Positions 36,406-44,185 of a stretch of 64,000 bases of DNA are shown piece by piece (position 1 is the stretch's first letter; every line of letters starts with the position of its first letter). The notes beneath the pieces are model-generated. The model saw only the letters and a program-made list of their open reading frames with translations. It was not told where the DNA came from and ran no database searches. The stretch is taken from positions 1 through 64,000 of the forward strand of contig NZ_BMBA01000010.1 of assembly GCF_017312485.1 (NCBI RefSeq), given 5' to 3'. The position numbers and the translations under genes were made by a program. This DNA is from Clostridium zeae (GTDB lineage: Bacteria; Bacillota; Clostridia; Clostridiales; Clostridiaceae).

Positions 36406-37191
36406 ATGAATGCTATTGAAGTTAATGGTTTAACTAAAAAGTTTGGAAACTACACTGCCGTTGACAATATAAGCTTTAACGTTCCAGAAGGAAAGATATT
36501 TGGATTTTTAGGGCCAAATGGTTCTGGAAAATCTACTACAATAAGAATGCTTTGTGGAGTACTTACTCCTACTGATGGATCTGCCCAAATACTAAATTAT
36601 GATGTTACCAAAAATGTTTCTAAAGTAAAACAAAATATAGGCTATATGTCTCAAAAATTCAGCTTATATGAAGATCTAACAGTTAATGAAAATCTAGATT
36701 TTTATGCAGGTATCTACGGGCTTACAAGTAAACAGAGAAACGAGCGAAAAAAAGGCATAATTTCTATGGCCGGTTTGACTGGAAGAGAACATGTCCTAAC
36801 TAGAAATTTATCAGGTGGTTGGAAACAAAGGCTTGCTTTAGGATGTGCTTTAATTCACAAACCTAAAATACTAATCTTAGATGAACCTACTGCTGGGGTT
36901 GATCCAGTATCTAGACGAATATTCTGGCAAATGATATTTACCCTAGCTAAACAAGGTATAACAATACTAGTTACCACTCATTATATGGATGAAGCTCAAA
37001 GCTGCGATAATATAGCTTTTATATTTAATAGTAAGCTAATAGCTTTAGGTACTCCTGAAGAACTTATAAAGCAAGAGAATGCCTCTAATCTAGAAGATGT
37101 TTTTATCAAATATGTAGAGAAATCAACTAATCAAAAAGTTCAATCATCTTTTGAGGATTTAAAATTTTTAATCGGTGAAGAGAGGTCTTAG
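36406..37191 (+). CDS. ABC exporter ATP-binding protein (YbhF/CcmA-like)
   Basis: 261 residues. Walker A GPNGSGKSTT, signature LSGGWKQRLALGCALI, Walker B ILILDEPTAGVDPVSR and H-loop VTTHYMDEAQ. The signature tryptophan (SGGWKQR) and the GVDP switch are typical of the YbhF/DrrA-like drug-exporter group. GAGGTGAT lies before the ATG at 36406, three codons into the open frame. Confidence 0.93.
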   Translation: MNAIEVNGLTKKFGNYTAVDNISFNVPEGKIFGFLGPNGSGKSTTIRMLCGVLTPTDGSAQILNYDVTKNVSKVKQNIGYMSQKFSLYEDLTVNENLDFYAGIYGLTSKQRNERKKGIISMAGLTGREHVLTRNLSGGWKQRLALGCALIHKPKILILDEPTAGVDPVSRRIFWQMIFTLAKQGITILVTTHYMDEAQSCDNIAFIFNSKLIALGTPEELIKQENASNLEDVFIKYVEKSTNQKVQSSFEDLKFLIGEERS

Positions 37192-37193
37192 CT

Positions 37194-38324
37194 ATGAATA
37201 TGCAGAGATTTTTATCCATAGTAAAAAAAGAGTTCATACAAATAAAAAGAGATAAAGCAAGCTTTGCTATAGCAATAATGATGCCTCTTATGATGATATT
37301 ATTATTCGGTTATGCTGTAGTTACTCAATTAGAGGATATTTCTATGCTTGTACTTGACCAAAGTAATACTACAGAAAGCAGAGAACTAATAAAAAGTTTT
37401 GAGAATACTTCTTACTTTAAAGTTGTAGGAAAAGTTCAAAACCTGGACATTATTGATGATTCTATTAATAATGGTACCGCACATTCAGCTCTAATAATAC
37501 CTCCTGACTATGCAGATAAAATTGCTAAGCATGAGAAGCCTACAGTTCAATTCATTGTAGACGGATCTGATCCAACCACAGCAAGAACAGCTTTTAGCAG
37601 TGGTGTTATGGCAGCTCAAAGTCAAAATTCTAAGTTGATAGAAAAGGTAACCTCTAAAACAATTATTGCTAACAATGCATCCGGTATAAACATAAGTACT
37701 AAAGTCCTTTTTAATCCAACCTTGAGGAACCAAAACTATACCATTCCTGGACTTATAGGACTTATAATGCAGAATATAACTATAATACTAACTGCTTTTG
37801 CTTTAGTTAGAGAAAAAGAAAGAGGCACCATAGAGCAACTTATAGTTTCTCCTTTGAAGTCTCCTGAAATAATCTTAGGTAAGCTTGTTCCTTATATCGT
37901 TATTGGATTTGCAGACTTTATTTATGCTTTAGTGCTAGGTATATACTGGTTTAATGTACCTGTCGCAGGAAGCATTCCTCTGTTAATATTCTTAGGTTCA
38001 GGCTTTGTTATCTGTGCTCTAGCAATAGGAATATTAATATCCACTATAGCTAAAACACAGCTTCAAGCTATGCAAATGGCCTTCCTTGCACTTCTTCCAA
38101 GCGTTCTACTATCTGGATTCGTTTTTCCAAGGGAGGCTATGCCTAAAGTAATACAATATATAGGAAATGTAATTCCATTAACTTATTTCTTAAATATAAT
38201 AAGAGGAATTGTATTGAAAGGATTAACCATAAACTATTTAGTTCAAGATGTGACCTTATTATTTATACTTGGTTTAGTTCTTTTAACACTTAGTATAGTA
38301 AGATTTAGAAAAAAATTAGATTAG
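37194..38324 (+). CDS. ABC-2 permease (YbhR/YbhS-like)
   Basis: 376 residues. One N-terminal membrane helix after KKEFIQIKRDKASF, a long extracytoplasmic domain (about residues 45-175, MLVLDQSNTTESRELIKSF ... RNQNYTIPGL), then five helices with REKERGTIEQLIVSPLKSPE and the LLSGFVFPREAMPKVIQYIGNVIPLTYFLNIIRG signature of the ABC2_membrane_3 family. Partner of the ATPase 2 bp upstream. Exports an unknown, probably hydrophobic toxic compound. Confidence 0.92.
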   Translation: MNMQRFLSIVKKEFIQIKRDKASFAIAIMMPLMMILLFGYAVVTQLEDISMLVLDQSNTTESRELIKSFENTSYFKVVGKVQNLDIIDDSINNGTAHSALIIPPDYADKIAKHEKPTVQFIVDGSDPTTARTAFSSGVMAAQSQNSKLIEKVTSKTIIANNASGINISTKVLFNPTLRNQNYTIPGLIGLIMQNITIILTAFALVREKERGTIEQLIVSPLKSPEIILGKLVPYIVIGFADFIYALVLGIYWFNVPVAGSIPLLIFLGSGFVICALAIGILISTIAKTQLQAMQMAFLALLPSVLLSGFVFPREAMPKVIQYIGNVIPLTYFLNIIRGIVLKGLTINYLVQDVTLLFILGLVLLTLSIVRFRKKLD

Positions 38325-38325
38325 A

Positions 38326-38431
38326 TTATTTCTGAAAGTATTGAAATATATAGATTTAATCGGCATAAAAGTTTTATATTTTCCTTTACAGTAAAAAAAG
38401 CCTTCCAGTATATAAATACTGAAAGGCTTTT
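38326..38431. repeat. terminator-linked repeat block C plus terminator
   Basis: Block C (38326-38399) matches block B at 54809: ATTGAAATAT.TAGATTTAAT, CATAAAAGTTTTATATTTTC, TTACAGTAAAAAA. It abuts AAAAGCCTTCCAGTAT / ATACTGAAAGGCTTTT (38396-38431), a bidirectional terminator serving the exporter operon and the SRP RNA. Confidence 0.75.
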
Positions 38432-38446
38432 ACATTCAGATTAAAA

Positions 38447-38712
38447 GTCGTGCACCTCATGTCGACAATAATCTATGAGCGTTACCCATGCAGTTAGCTC
38501 AGGCCAGGCTGCTCCACGGCACACGACAGGAACCGCTTATCGCTGCTTCCTTCCGGACCTGACGAGGTTCACGGGCTGCCGTTGCGTGGGACCCAGCCAT
38601 CAACACCACTTACATGGGGCAGGCCTCACAGATTAAGGCCTCGATGAGGAATTAAACCCTGCTGTAGCGGATTGCAGGTACAGGGCACCGCTAACTCCCC
38701 GTCTAGCACGAC
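38447..38712 (-). ncRNA. ffs: signal recognition particle RNA, large (Alu-containing) type
   Basis: 266 nt. Contains the domain IV tetraloop region GTCAGGTCCGGAAGGAAGCA, the closing stem GTCGTGC (5') / GCACGAC (3'), and the 5' domain with CCCTGTACCTGCAATCCGCT. Forms the core of SRP with Ffh for membrane targeting. It begins 2 nt after the encoded CCA of tRNA-Ser and is followed by a short T run and a strong terminator, so both are made from one transcript. Confidence 0.95.
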
Positions 38713-38714
38713 TA

Positions 38715-38804
38715 TGGCGGACAGAGGGGGATTCGAACCCCCGGTAGAGTTTCCCCTACACACGCTTTCCAGGCGTGCTCCTTCAGCCACTCGGACATCT
38801 CTCC
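38715..38804 (-). tRNA. tRNA-Ser (anticodon GGA)
   Basis: 90 nt including an encoded CCA (38717-38715). Class II tRNA with a long variable arm; anticodon loop CTGGAAAG (GGA, reads UCC/UCU); T arm GGGGG-TTCGAAT-CCCCC. The acceptor stem is GGAGAGA / TCTGTCC, giving a G-G clash at pair 4-69 where a G-C pair is expected. All else looks normal. Confidence 0.95.
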
Positions 38805-38853
38805 ATACTATTGATGTAATCTGAATATATATTATTTAGTTGTCACGATTTTT

Positions 38854-38882
38854 ATTATATCTGTTTATATATAATTCGTCAA
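38854..38882 (-). promoter_or_regulatory. promoter of tRNA-Ser and SRP RNA
   Basis: Minus strand TTGACG (38882-38877), 17 bp spacer, TATAAT (38859-38854), about 45 bp upstream of the tRNA 5' end. A strong consensus promoter, as expected for stable RNA. Confidence 0.85.
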
Positions 38883-38953
38883 CATACAAATTTTATCCTC
38901 TGTTAGTATAGGTTTCTTAAAAATGAGGCATATAGATAATGCCCCATTATGTA

Positions 38954-39733
38954 CTAATAAAATATTCCCTTTTTTCTTCTCAATATTGCAGTTATCATAA
39001 TTATACCGAAAACTATACATAACCCACTTACTACTTGAGCAGTTCTTAGTCCAAAAGCCATATAAAGACTATCTGTTCTTAATCCCTCTATAAAAAATCT
39101 TCCTATAGAGTATAAAATCATATAACTACCAAGTACTATACCTTTATGATTGTTATTTCTCTTATAAAGTATAAATAATAAAATCAAGCAAACTAACACA
39201 TTCCATAAAGATTCATATAAGAAAGTAGGATGATAATAAGTTCCATCTATAAGCATACCTTTTTGTATAAATGCAGGGAATTTGCTTATAAATTCCTTAG
39301 TAACAGCTCCGCCATGTGCCTCACCATTAAAGAAGTTTCCCCATCTTCCTATTGCTTGAGCTAATATTATGGAAGGTGCAGCTATATCTGCGAATTCAAA
39401 AAAATCAAGTTTTTTTACCTTGGTATATATAAGTGCAGTAACTAGTGCAAAAATTACCCCTCCGTGAATTGCAAGGCCACCCTGCCTAATGTTTATTATC
39501 TGATTTAAATTATTTTTATAATAATCAAATTCAAATACTACATAATACAATCTTGCTCCTATAATAGCCATTGGGAAAGCTATGATAAAAATATCCATAA
39601 GTTTATCGAAATCTGTTCCTTTTAATCTGCATGTGAAATAACCTAATGATAAAGCCGAAAGTACTCCAAATGAAATTAAAAGGCCATACCATCTGATATC
39701 AAGTCCAAATATATTAAATGCAACTGGATTCAT
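38954..39733 (-). CDS. lgt: prolipoprotein diacylglyceryl transferase
   Basis: Adds diacylglycerol to the lipobox Cys of prelipoproteins. 259 residues, seven membrane helices, with [27 protein letters not shown], the catalytic [24 protein letters not shown] and [16 protein letters not shown] motifs. At least two lipoproteins in this window (35654 and 52138) would be its substrates. GAGGAGGGG precedes the ATG. Confidence 0.96.
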   Translation of the reverse strand: MNPVAFNIFGLDIRWYGLLISFGVLSALSLGYFTCRLKGTDFDKLMDIFIIAFPMAIIGARLYYVVFEFDYYKNNLNQIINIRQGGLAIHGGVIFALVTALIYTKVKKLDFFEFADIAAPSIILAQAIGRWGNFFNGEAHGGAVTKEFISKFPAFIQKGMLIDGTYYHPTFLYESLWNVLVCLILLFILYKRNNNHKGIVLGSYMILYSIGRFFIEGLRTDSLYMAFGLRTAQVVSGLCIVFGIIMITAILRRKKGIFY

Positions 39734-39821
39734 TCTAACCCCTCCTCTTTAAAATACATAGCCAAAGTTTATATTAATTTTATCATAAAAGCAATAAAAC
39801 TGTTAACTATTATTTTGCGAA

Positions 39822-40295
39822 CTAATTTATATCTTTTAGGGTATTTACAAGCTTATCCGCTTTTAATAAATCCTTAACTGTAATATTATAGTATCCATCT
39901 GCTGAACCAAAAAATACATATGTTGATTCGATTTTATCTGAAGACTCAATAGGAAAAAGCAATCTTTCATAAGTTATAGAATGTATAAAACCTTTTTTAG
40001 ATCTATACGATTGTGGTCGATTATATATAAACTCTAAAGATTCTGAACTATTTTTTATAAAATTATCTTTTTCACCATTACTTATATCAGATTGAGCATT
40101 TCTTATGGTAAACCTCTTATTTGTTAATGTTAATATCTCATTATATAGCTTATCCTGCTTAGATATAGTTATTGATTTTTGCATTTTATGAATTACTATT
40201 TCATCTGGTTTAGGGATAGCAGGATAAAGGCTTATAGATATTAAAGATATAATAAATAGAAAAAAAACTATCCATACAAACTTTATTCTTCTCAT
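39822..40295 (-). CDS. membrane-anchored or secreted protein, unknown
   Basis: 157 residues with one N-terminal hydrophobic segment (about 6-24) and a mostly beta, lysine/serine-rich outer part ending TVKDLLKADKLVNTLKDIN. No family was recognised. GAGG lies 5 bases before the ATG. It lies about 100 bp from both neighbours, so operon membership is unclear. Confidence 0.65.
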   Translation of the reverse strand: MRRIKFVWIVFFLFIISLISISLYPAIPKPDEIVIHKMQKSITISKQDKLYNEILTLTNKRFTIRNAQSDISNGEKDNFIKNSSESLEFIYNRPQSYRSKKGFIHSITYERLLFPIESSDKIESTYVFFGSADGYYNITVKDLLKADKLVNTLKDIN

Positions 40296-40396
40296 CTTAA
40301 CCTCATCATATTTCCGTTGATAATAATTAATTTATTCTTATTACTTTAATATCGTAATTAAGTCACCGAGATTAACATCTATTTATACATTTACTT

Positions 40397-41140
40397 TTAA
40401 TTTTGATATATATATTGATTAGAAGGCTTTTTAGTCACTTCAACACTCTCAGCTTTAATAATAGGTACTTCTATAAGTTTATTGCCTTCATAAATTGTAG
40501 TACTACTTAATGTACCTTTGATTTTAACCCATTGTCCATCATATGTTTTATCGAATTGAGATATAACTTTTATGCCAATTATTTGAGAATCTGCTGCACA
40601 ACAACTCATTACACTTCTAGCTATTATAAACTCATTCTTGCTCATGCTACTATTCTTATATACAAGCCCTTCTGTTATGACCTTACGACCTTTAAACTTA
40701 CCCATATTCTTTTCTATATCTTCTAAATAACAATAATAATTCTCACCAATTAACTCTATTACTCCATCAGGAATCTTGTCAAAATGATGGTGATTATCTC
40801 CAGTTACATCCCAATAACTCCTGGTTGAAAGCCTTATTCCCTTTAAATTTATCCCCTCAGTTCCCATATCTTTATTAGTAGCTAATCCTATTGTGATAAT
40901 GGCAGCTATAAATATAAAGTAATCCTTTCTTATTCCCCCTCTATCAGGTACAGTAAATATCTTGAAGAATTGTATGAATGATATAACTAAAAGTACTCCT
41001 ATTGCGAAAATCAAATATTTATTCATCTTAGGATGCACAAAATTAGCTATACCTGATGTTTTTAAAAGATATATTAACAGCATAGAGCTAAGTACCAAAA
41101 TTAAAAACCATATAAGTTCGTTGATATTAAATTTCTTCAT
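40397..41140 (-). CDS. TIGR03943/DUF1980 (YcgQ-like) permease subunit
   Basis: 247 residues: two N-terminal membrane-helix pairs (LIWFLILVLSSMLLIYLL, YLIFAIGVLLVISFIQFF) and an outer domain with YYCYLEDIEKNMGKFKGRKVITEGLVY, EFIIARSVMSCCAADSQIIG and GQWVKIKGTLSS, the landmark pattern of this family. It always pairs with a DUF318 permease, whose gene ends 11 bp upstream of this ATG. GGGGGTGAGG precedes the start. It probably forms a two-component transporter or sensor linked to metal supply. Confidence 0.86.
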   Translation of the reverse strand: MKKFNINELIWFLILVLSSMLLIYLLKTSGIANFVHPKMNKYLIFAIGVLLVISFIQFFKIFTVPDRGGIRKDYFIFIAAIITIGLATNKDMGTEGINLKGIRLSTRSYWDVTGDNHHHFDKIPDGVIELIGENYYCYLEDIEKNMGKFKGRKVITEGLVYKNSSMSKNEFIIARSVMSCCAADSQIIGIKVISQFDKTYDGQWVKIKGTLSSTTIYEGNKLIEVPIIKAESVEVTKKPSNQYIYQN

Positions 41141-41151
41141 AGCCTCACCCC

Positions 41152-42054
41152 CTAATATATTAAACAGGCAGCTATAAAACAAAGTGAAAATATGCAGAAT
41201 AGCAGCTTAAATACAAAACCTTTCTTGAATGTCGAAAATAGCATCACTGTATTTTTTAAATCTATCATTGGACCAAGAATCAAAAACGACATTACTGCAC
41301 CTAGGCTAAAACTGCCTAAAAATGTACTTGCAACAAAAGCATCAGCTTCTGAGCATAATGATGACAAAAACGCGAAAAGCATCATCACTATTATTGATAT
41401 AGGTATATTTTGACCTACCAAAGTTAGCTTGTCCCTTGGAACGAGTACCTGGCATAATGCAGCTAATGCTGCACCAATTATGAAATACTTTCCTATATCG
41501 TATAGTTCTTTGGATGAATGGTTCAAAATAGTTAGCAATTTTGATTTATTGCTTTGATATCCACTACATCCGCAATTACATTTATCCTCTATAAAAAAAC
41601 CTCTTTCAGATAAGACATTTGAACTTCCATTTAATATATCTATTATATATCCTACTGTAATTGCGATTATAAGCCCAAAGCCAGCTCTATAAAACAATAC
41701 TTTTATACTACCATTAAAGGCATAATAAGTAGACATCAAAACAACAGGATTTATTATAGGAGTTGCAAGCATGTATGTTACAGCAACATTTAGTGGCACT
41801 CCCTTCTTTATTAATCCTCTTCCTATTGGTACTGTGGCACATTCACATACCGGAAAAATCATTCCTACCAAAGCAGCTATTATTCCACCCAATATTTTAT
41901 TCTTAGGTATAATTTTTTTTATAAGTTGCTCATCTAAGAATGTTTGTATAAAGGCTGATACTAGTGCACCAATTATTATGAATGGCAACGCCTCTAAAAA
42001 AATGCTAGCAAAAATAAGTGAAAAATATTGAACTATTCCAATAACATTATTCAT
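41152..42054 (-). CDS. DUF318 permease (YcgR/YraQ-like)
   Basis: 300 residues with about eight membrane helices. Family motifs LEALPFIIIGALVSAFIQ, GMIFPVCECATVPIGRGLIKKGVPLNVAVTYMLATPIINPVVL and the late SSLCSEADAFVASTF are present. The conserved cysteine pair CEC and the CNCGCSG loop (about residues 150-155) could bind a metal ion. Partner of the TIGR03943 protein, in one operon with two G3E GTPases. Confidence 0.88.
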   Translation of the reverse strand: MNNVIGIVQYFSLIFASIFLEALPFIIIGALVSAFIQTFLDEQLIKKIIPKNKILGGIIAALVGMIFPVCECATVPIGRGLIKKGVPLNVAVTYMLATPIINPVVLMSTYYAFNGSIKVLFYRAGFGLIIAITVGYIIDILNGSSNVLSERGFFIEDKCNCGCSGYQSNKSKLLTILNHSSKELYDIGKYFIIGAALAALCQVLVPRDKLTLVGQNIPISIIVMMLFAFLSSLCSEADAFVASTFLGSFSLGAVMSFLILGPMIDLKNTVMLFSTFKKGFVFKLLFCIFSLCFIAACLIY

Positions 42055-42066
42055 TTTTAATCCTCT

Positions 42067-42666
42067 TTAAACAAATTTTTTAATTATATCACAATTTTTT
42101 ACATCCTCATCAAGATTGATAGAACTATGACATCTTAATATATGTGCATGAAGGTTAATATCTTTTAATATTTGTTCCATTTCTTCTGCTTTCTTTACCC
42201 CTACAGAATCACAATTATTTAATACTATTAAATCAGCAGCTCTTAGATTGGGAAGGATTAGAGATGACATGTTCTTTAAAAACATATTCATTGTCACACA
42301 ATCAACTACTGTAATTATTCCCATGACCTTTATCCTTTTTCTTAAACTATCTGAATTTAAGAAATTTAAAAATTCATCTAGATTACAAACTCCATTGCAT
42401 TCAATTACAATCCTTTTAGGATCATTGAAGTTTATGTTATTTAAAAAGCTTTTATAATCTAAATTTTGATTATTTTTATATTTCCTTAATACAAGCTTTT
42501 TCTTTTTTAAAAATTCTTCTGATAGCTGAGCTTTGCCATTTTCACATTGTATTATGAGTGTTTCAGTACCTTCCTTTTTTGATATATCAATAAAGGACTG
42601 GAGAAACGATGTTTTTCCAGCACTCAAAAAGCCAGTAATAAGTTCTACTTCAATTTTTTTTAGCAT
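42067..42666 (-). CDS. short G3E (CobW-like) GTPase
   Basis: 199 residues: only the GTPase core, with P-loop TGFLSAGKTSFLQ, the RIVIECNGVC (Walker B) region, VVDCVTM and a LIVLNNCD nucleotide-specificity motif. It lacks the CxCC metal motif after switch I and the C-terminal CobW domain that its longer neighbour has. It is probably a regulatory or diverged paralogue in the metal-handling operon. AGGAGG precedes the ATG, and it lies 24 bp downstream of the longer GTPase gene. Confidence 0.82.
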   Translation of the reverse strand: MLKKIEVELITGFLSAGKTSFLQSFIDISKKEGTETLIIQCENGKAQLSEEFLKKKKLVLRKYKNNQNLDYKSFLNNINFNDPKRIVIECNGVCNLDEFLNFLNSDSLRKRIKVMGIITVVDCVTMNMFLKNMSSLILPNLRAADLIVLNNCDSVGVKKAEEMEQILKDINLHAHILRCHSSINLDEDVKNCDIIKKFV

Positions 42667-42690
42667 TATTACCTCCTAGAACAATCAATT

Positions 42691-43659
42691 TTATAGATGA
42701 TAAGAAAATAGTTCTTCTATCATTGCCCTATTTAAATCTATTCCTATTACAGAAATTCGTCTTGAACCTTCAGCTTTTATATAATTTATATTTATATAAT
42801 CATTAATGTAATCAAATTGAATCCACTTATCATCAATCAATTCAATAATTCCTTTAGCCCTTATAACAAGTCCAACAGATCTCTCATCCTTCAATTTTTC
42901 TAGTATGCTTTTAATCTCTTCTACAGTAAATCTATTGGTAATTTCTTTAGACCAAACTTCAAATACATCATTTGCAGCACTATTCGTAGATATTCTAGAA
43001 TTCCTTATTACATGAGTAATATTTAAAGTTTTTCTAGCCTGATTAGAGTCTCTCATTAAATCTTCTAATCTTTGCTCGCAAACAGTTAATATTCTTTGAG
43101 AAGATAATCTTTCCCATGGCGTTGTTATTATAGAGCATCTTGGATTTATCTTTCTTATTGCCATTACTACATGAGTAAATTCTTGATCACTGGTATTCTG
43201 AGTTCTACTAAGTATTACAGTCCTCGCATTTACTATTTGATTTGTATAAAACTCTCCGAAATTAGTTATATACATATCAAAGTTTTTTATATCAACTACC
43301 ACAGCCTGGATGTTTATTTTTTTATTAGCTATGGTATCACATGTCCTAATAAGTGAAACTACTTTTGATAACTTTGCTACACCTGATGGTTCTATGATTA
43401 ATCTATCTGGGTTGTAATCTTTTAATATGTCATCAATACTTTTAACAAAATCATTAGCTATACTGCAGCATATACAACCAGATACAAGCTCTTTTACTTT
43501 TACATCATTTTCGCGGAGTAAAGATCCATCTATACCAACTTCCCCATATTCATTTTCTATAACTACTACTCTTTCCTTATATAACTGTTCACTAATAAGT
43601 TTTTTTATCAAGGTAGTCTTACCTGACCCTAAGAAGCCTGAAATTATGTCAATCTTCAT
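42691..43659 (-). CDS. G3E GTPase metallochaperone (CobW/ZNG1-like)
   Basis: 322 residues. P-loop ISGFLGSGKTTLIKKL, the E-rich segment VVVIENEYGEVGIDG, the metal motif SGCICCS, Walker B RLIIEPSGVA and a C-terminal CobW_C domain (GLVIRAKGIIELIDDKW). This family passes zinc or cobalt to client proteins. First gene of an operon with a second GTPase, a DUF318 permease and its TIGR03943 partner, so metal supply under limitation is a reasonable inference. No Zur-like box was recognised upstream. Confidence 0.88.
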   Translation of the reverse strand: MKIDIISGFLGSGKTTLIKKLISEQLYKERVVVIENEYGEVGIDGSLLRENDVKVKELVSGCICCSIANDFVKSIDDILKDYNPDRLIIEPSGVAKLSKVVSLIRTCDTIANKKINIQAVVVDIKNFDMYITNFGEFYTNQIVNARTVILSRTQNTSDQEFTHVVMAIRKINPRCSIITTPWERLSSQRILTVCEQRLEDLMRDSNQARKTLNITHVIRNSRISTNSAANDVFEVWSKEITNRFTVEEIKSILEKLKDERSVGLVIRAKGIIELIDDKWIQFDYINDYININYIKAEGSRRISVIGIDLNRAMIEELFSYHL

Positions 43660-44185
43660 TTATAATGTCCCCCTTATATATTTCTTAGGAAATAGAAGGC
43701 TTAAATACAAATTGAGTTTAAAACCTACATTTATCTATAAATGCCCATTTTATTGCCTTAATAATTATATTCATCTTATATAATTATTTATACTAATCTA
43801 ATGGATTTTAAATTACATATATTATTAAATCTAAAGTTTTTACAACAACATTATGTAACCTAAATATAATCATTCAGTTTTTGTTTTATAAATTCGCACA
43901 TTCAATTATTAACATATTCATTTTATTTTTGTAAATATAAGATAATTAAAGCTTTTATTAAATCCACAAAGATATTTTGATTTTTTAACCAAATTCTCAT
44001 TAAAATGGAACTTTATATATTTGTTTGAAAGATATAATATAAATTAAACTCTTTAATGTGTTAACTTAAGCCATCGTATTACTGTGGTTTAAATATTCTC
44101 TGGCCAAGAATTTTGGGGCAATAATTCTGGTTTAAGGGGCATTTATTTAGAGTAATAAACAAATCTATAAAAAGGGGGAACTAAA
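43660..44185. other. 525-bp divergent intergenic region
   Basis: Lies between the metal operon (minus) and the M4 protease (plus). No gene. Just upstream of the protease, CTGG..(A)..GGGGCA occurs twice (44100-44120 and 44127-44141), a possible regulator site. Several TATAAT-like boxes occur but no clean -35/-10 pair. Confidence 0.4.

Noticed and set aside
43660-43800. Zur box upstream of the G3E GTPase operon
   Set aside because: No palindrome resembling the known Zur or Fur operator could be found.
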